From Emticicia aquatilis (lineage in GTDB: Bacteria; Bacteroidota; Bacteroidia; Cytophagales; Spirosomataceae): 64,000 bases of DNA. The stretch covers positions 1 to 64,000 of the forward strand of contig NZ_BMKK01000012.1 in the NCBI RefSeq assembly GCF_014644295.1, written 5' to 3'. The notes under the pieces were generated by a model. The model saw nothing but the letters and a program-made list of their open reading frames with translations. It made no database searches and was not told the origin of the DNA. The position numbers and the translations under genes were made by a program. This document shows positions 61,584 through 64,000 of the stretch, piece by piece; position 1 is the first letter of the stretch, and each line of letters begins with the position of its first letter.

Positions 61584-61665
61584 TTTAGCTCAGATTTTGT
61601 AAAAATTATGTTTTATTTTTACTTGATTATTATTTAAAATCCATTTTTTCTTTTGCTATAAAACC

Positions 61666-62232
61666 ATGAAACTTTCTAATCCACCATTTGACTTAATATC
61701 TCAACTAAGTTCAGGAAAATTTGGTCAATATTTCAAAAAAATATGTATTCCCAAAAAACGTATTTTACTTGTCCCAGATGAAGTAAACCACAAAATTTAC
61801 TTTATCGAAAAGGGGTTAATGCGTTGTTATTACTACGCTAACGGTGAGGAAATAACATCTTGGTTAGCTTGCGAAAATAATATAATTTGTTCAATGGCAA
61901 GTTTTTTTACACAAAAACCATCAAATGAATATATCGAAACATTGGAAGAATCTATTGCTTGGGAAATTTCCTTTGAAAGTTTAAGTAAATGTCAAGAAAC
62001 AAATCACGATGTACCCATATCAAATTCCCTACTATTAAAAGAAATAATAGAGCAATTTGATAAAATAACAATGATACTAAGACATTTAGCACCAGATGAA
62101 AGATACCTTTTTATGCTTAATAATTATCCAAACATTGTTCATCGCACACCCTTGAAATATTTATCATCATATCTTGGAATGGCACCTTCTACTACAAGCC
62201 GAATTAGAACAACATTAATGAAACATGAATAA
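61666..62232 (+). CDS. Crp/Fnr-family transcriptional regulator
   Basis: A 188-residue regulator: a cyclic-nucleotide-type jelly roll (KRILLVPDEVNHKIYFIEKG, GLMRCYYYANGEEITSW, about residues 25-110) and a C-terminal winged helix of which TPLKYLSSYLGMAPSTTSRI is the recognition part. The cAMP-binding arginine motif is not conserved, as in most Bacteroidota members. Targets unknown; the lectin-repeat gene follows 159 nt downstream. The sequence is AT-richer than the epimerase. Confidence 0.85.
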   Translation: MKLSNPPFDLISQLSSGKFGQYFKKICIPKKRILLVPDEVNHKIYFIEKGLMRCYYYANGEEITSWLACENNIICSMASFFTQKPSNEYIETLEESIAWEISFESLSKCQETNHDVPISNSLLLKEIIEQFDKITMILRHLAPDERYLFMLNNYPNIVHRTPLKYLSSYLGMAPSTTSRIRTTLMKHE

Positions 62233-62391
62233 AAATACGTGTACTTACATCTATTGCTTAAATAGATTTTTTTTAGTCATTTTAATCAAAATACTTACTC
62301 CATTTTTAAACTTGATTTAATACTTTTAAGCACCCAAATCATTGTTTTTTCTCTCTACGTTTGTCTTTCAATTATTAAAACACGAACGTTT

Positions 62392-64000
62392 ATGAAAAAA
62401 TCTTTTCTGTTCTCTGTAATTTTATCCATGCTATTTTCTGTAACATTTGCACAGACATTTCAAGCAGGATGCTACACGATTAAAAATCAAAACTCTAATT
62501 TAGCCATTCAAGATGATGACATTATTAGACAGCAAGGCGTTAATAATGGTAATAATCAAAAATGGAATTTTGAAGCCACAAGCGGGGGTTATTTCAAAAT
62601 TACTTCCCAAAGTTCATCAGAAGTCATTACTTCATCTAACTGCAATAACGGAAATCAATTAAAAACTGAACCTTGGAATGGTGCTAACAATCAACAATGG
62701 AGAGTGGAAGCAAGGGACGGTGGAACTTTTGCTTTGATTAACAGAGACTGTGATAAAGGTTTTCTCATTCCCGATTGGAGTACTAATGCTGGGCAAGCTG
62801 TCGTATTATATGGTCAAGGAGACGATGCTCAAATGAGGTTCTTCCTCACAAGTTGTGGTGGAACAGTTAGTTGTTTATGCTCTAACGGACAACCTTGCCC
62901 TAATGGAGATATAAATCAATGTCCTACTACTCCTCCAACATTTCAAGCAGGATGCTACACGATTAAAAATCAAAACTCTAATTTAGCCATTCAAGATGAT
63001 GACATTATTAGACAGCAAGGCGTTAATAATGGTAATAATCAAAAATGGAATTTTGAAGCGACAAGTGGCGGTTATTTCAAAATTACCTCCCAAAGTTCAT
63101 CAGAAGTCATTACTTCATCTAACTGCAATAACGGAAATCAATTAAAAACTGAACCTTGGAATGGTGCTAACAATCAACAATGGAGAGTAGAGGCAAGAGA
63201 CGGCGGAACTTTTGCTTTGATTAACAGAGAGTGTGATAAAGGTTTTCTCATTCCCGATTGGAGTACTAACGCTGGACAAGCGGTTGTACTCTATGGTCAA
63301 GGAGACGATGCTCAAATGAGATTCTTCCTCACAAGTTGTGGTGGAACAGTTAGTTGTTTATGCTCTAACGGACAGCCTTGTCCTAATGGAGATATAAATC
63401 AATGTCCTACTACACCTCCAACATTTCAAGCAGGTTGCTACACAATTAGAAATAAACATTCTAATTTAGCCATTCAAGATGATGATTTTGTTAAACAACA
63501 AGGTGTGGGAACTGGCAATAATCAAAAATGGAATTTCGAAGCCACAAGCGGAGGATATTTCAAAATTACTTCCCAAAGTTCATCAGAAGTGATTACTACA
63601 TCTAATTGTAACAATGGAAATTTATTGAAAACTGAGCTTTGGAATGGAGCCAACAATCAGCAATGGAGAGTTGAAGCAAGAGACGGTGGAACATACGCCA
63701 TCATTAATAGAGAGTGTGATAAAGGGTTCATTATTCCTGAATGGAGTACAACACCTGGACAAAATGTCAAACTATATGGTCAGGGAGACAATGATGAAAT
63801 GAGATTTATCCTCACAAGTTGTGGTGGGACAGGTTGTACTTCTCCAATACCCAGTATTTCTTCAAATCTTCCGTGTTTAAATAGTGGACAGTCTGCAACA
63901 CTCACAGCAACTGGTTGTAATGGAACTATTTCATGGTCGAATGGAAGTAATGGGACTACAATTACAGTTGGAACAGGGACTTACTCAGCTAACTGTACTC
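62392..64000 (+). CDS. secreted protein with three ricin-type lectin repeats (partial, runs off the window)
   Basis: An open frame from ATG 62392 to the window end, at least 536 residues. The signal peptide (MKKSFLFSVILSMLFSVTFA) is followed by three tandem 161-residue units starting at nt 62455, 62938 and 63421. Each begins TFQAGCYTIKNQNSNLAIQD and has NNQKWNFEATSGGYFKI, NNQQWRVEARDGG and GQGDDAQMRFFLTSCGG, consistent with a ricin-B beta-trefoil (QxW motifs). Units 1 and 2 are almost identical in DNA, unit 3 less so. After unit 3 an Ig-like domain begins (SSNLPCLNSGQSATLTATGC). It probably binds glycans; further domains and a sorting signal would lie beyond the edge. TACGTTTGT at 62356-62364 is a candidate -7 box. 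Confidence 0.82.
   Translation, partial: MKKSFLFSVILSMLFSVTFAQTFQAGCYTIKNQNSNLAIQDDDIIRQQGVNNGNNQKWNFEATSGGYFKITSQSSSEVITSSNCNNGNQLKTEPWNGANNQQWRVEARDGGTFALINRDCDKGFLIPDWSTNAGQAVVLYGQGDDAQMRFFLTSCGGTVSCLCSNGQPCPNGDINQCPTTPPTFQAGCYTIKNQNSNLAIQDDDIIRQQGVNNGNNQKWNFEATSGGYFKITSQSSSEVITSSNCNNGNQLKTEPWNGANNQQWRVEARDGGTFALINRECDKGFLIPDWSTNAGQAVVLYGQGDDAQMRFFLTSCGGTVSCLCSNGQPCPNGDINQCPTTPPTFQAGCYTIRNKHSNLAIQDDDFVKQQGVGTGNNQKWNFEATSGGYFKITSQSSSEVITTSNCNNGNLLKTELWNGANNQQWRVEARDGGTYAIINRECDKGFIIPEWSTTPGQNVKLYGQGDNDEMRFILTSCGGTGCTSPIPSISSNLPCLNSGQSATLTATGCNGTISWSNGSNGTTITVGTGTYSANCT

Noticed and set aside
62455-63903. Possible CRISPR-like or satellite array
   Set aside because: The 483-nt period is a multiple of three, the frame stays open and the units encode a lectin module with a signal peptide ahead, so it is a coding repeat.

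Overview
The window is a chromosomal segment of a Bacteroidota bacterium, most likely a member of the Cytophagales (the Spirosomaceae/Emticicia/Flectobacillus type is an inference, not a measurement). Supporting signs are promoters of the Bacteroidota form (TTTG or TTG, a 17-21 nt spacer, then TAnnTTTG) with almost no Shine-Dalgarno sequences; type IX secretion proteins with a gliding-type C-terminal domain; a three-gene sdhCAB operon with a di-heme type cytochrome b subunit; dnaN standing away from dnaA; menaquinone and carotenoid genes; and AT-rich intergenic DNA full of short palindromic repeats.

Layout. 1-890: non-coding, with three evenly built minus-strand promoters in tandem that drive something strongly transcribed beyond the left edge. 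0.9-4.8 kb: carotenoid genes crtI and crtB, then dnaN. 4.9-8.6 kb: sdhCAB (minus strand). 8.8-12.7 kb: a type IX secreted adhesin-like protein and a membrane LytTR protein. 12.9-18 kb: menB, an FAD oxidoreductase, an alpha/beta hydrolase, a CBS protein and an MFS exporter. 18-21.7 kb: a YfhO-type membrane protein and a LamG protein. 21.7-23.5 kb: a tRNA-Tyr, tRNA-Gly, tRNA-Thr, tuf transcription unit. 23.8-30.7 kb: a 1375-residue repeat protein, then an ECF sigma factor, a membrane anti-sigma-like protein and an outer-membrane barrel. 31-31.05 kb: tRNA-Cys.

31.1-42.4 kb (minus strand) holds the most striking block: an actin/Hsp70-fold ATPase, a single-pass coiled-coil protein, a 1846-residue polypeptide that appears to join a SEDS (FtsW/RodA-like) glycosyltransferase to a class B penicillin-binding transpeptidase, and two small membrane proteins. 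The last four genes overlap or abut. I read this as an uncharacterised cell-wall synthesis machine built like a compact elongasome or divisome. It is followed by an AT-rich accessory insert (42.5-46.4 kb) holding a Fic-protein remnant and a two-gene operon: a small HEPN-like protein and a 972-residue protein with a MinD-like KGGMGR ATPase plus a second P-loop NTPase. This is a candidate antiphage defence system.

46.4-58.9 kb is mostly metabolism and transport: a DUF1080 hydrolase, an MFS transporter, a zinc dehydrogenase with an AEC transporter, a YncE/phosphoesterase lipoprotein, a frameshifted penicillin acylase, a flavin amine oxidase and an L-2-hydroxyglutarate oxidase. 59-64 kb: a small lipoprotein, a sugar-nucleotide epimerase, a family 2 glycosyltransferase, a Crp-type regulator, and the start of a secreted protein with three 161-residue ricin-type lectin repeats that runs off the right edge.

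All calls come from reading motifs by eye; no database search was run. Promoter and terminator calls rest on consensus match and stem-loop inspection only.
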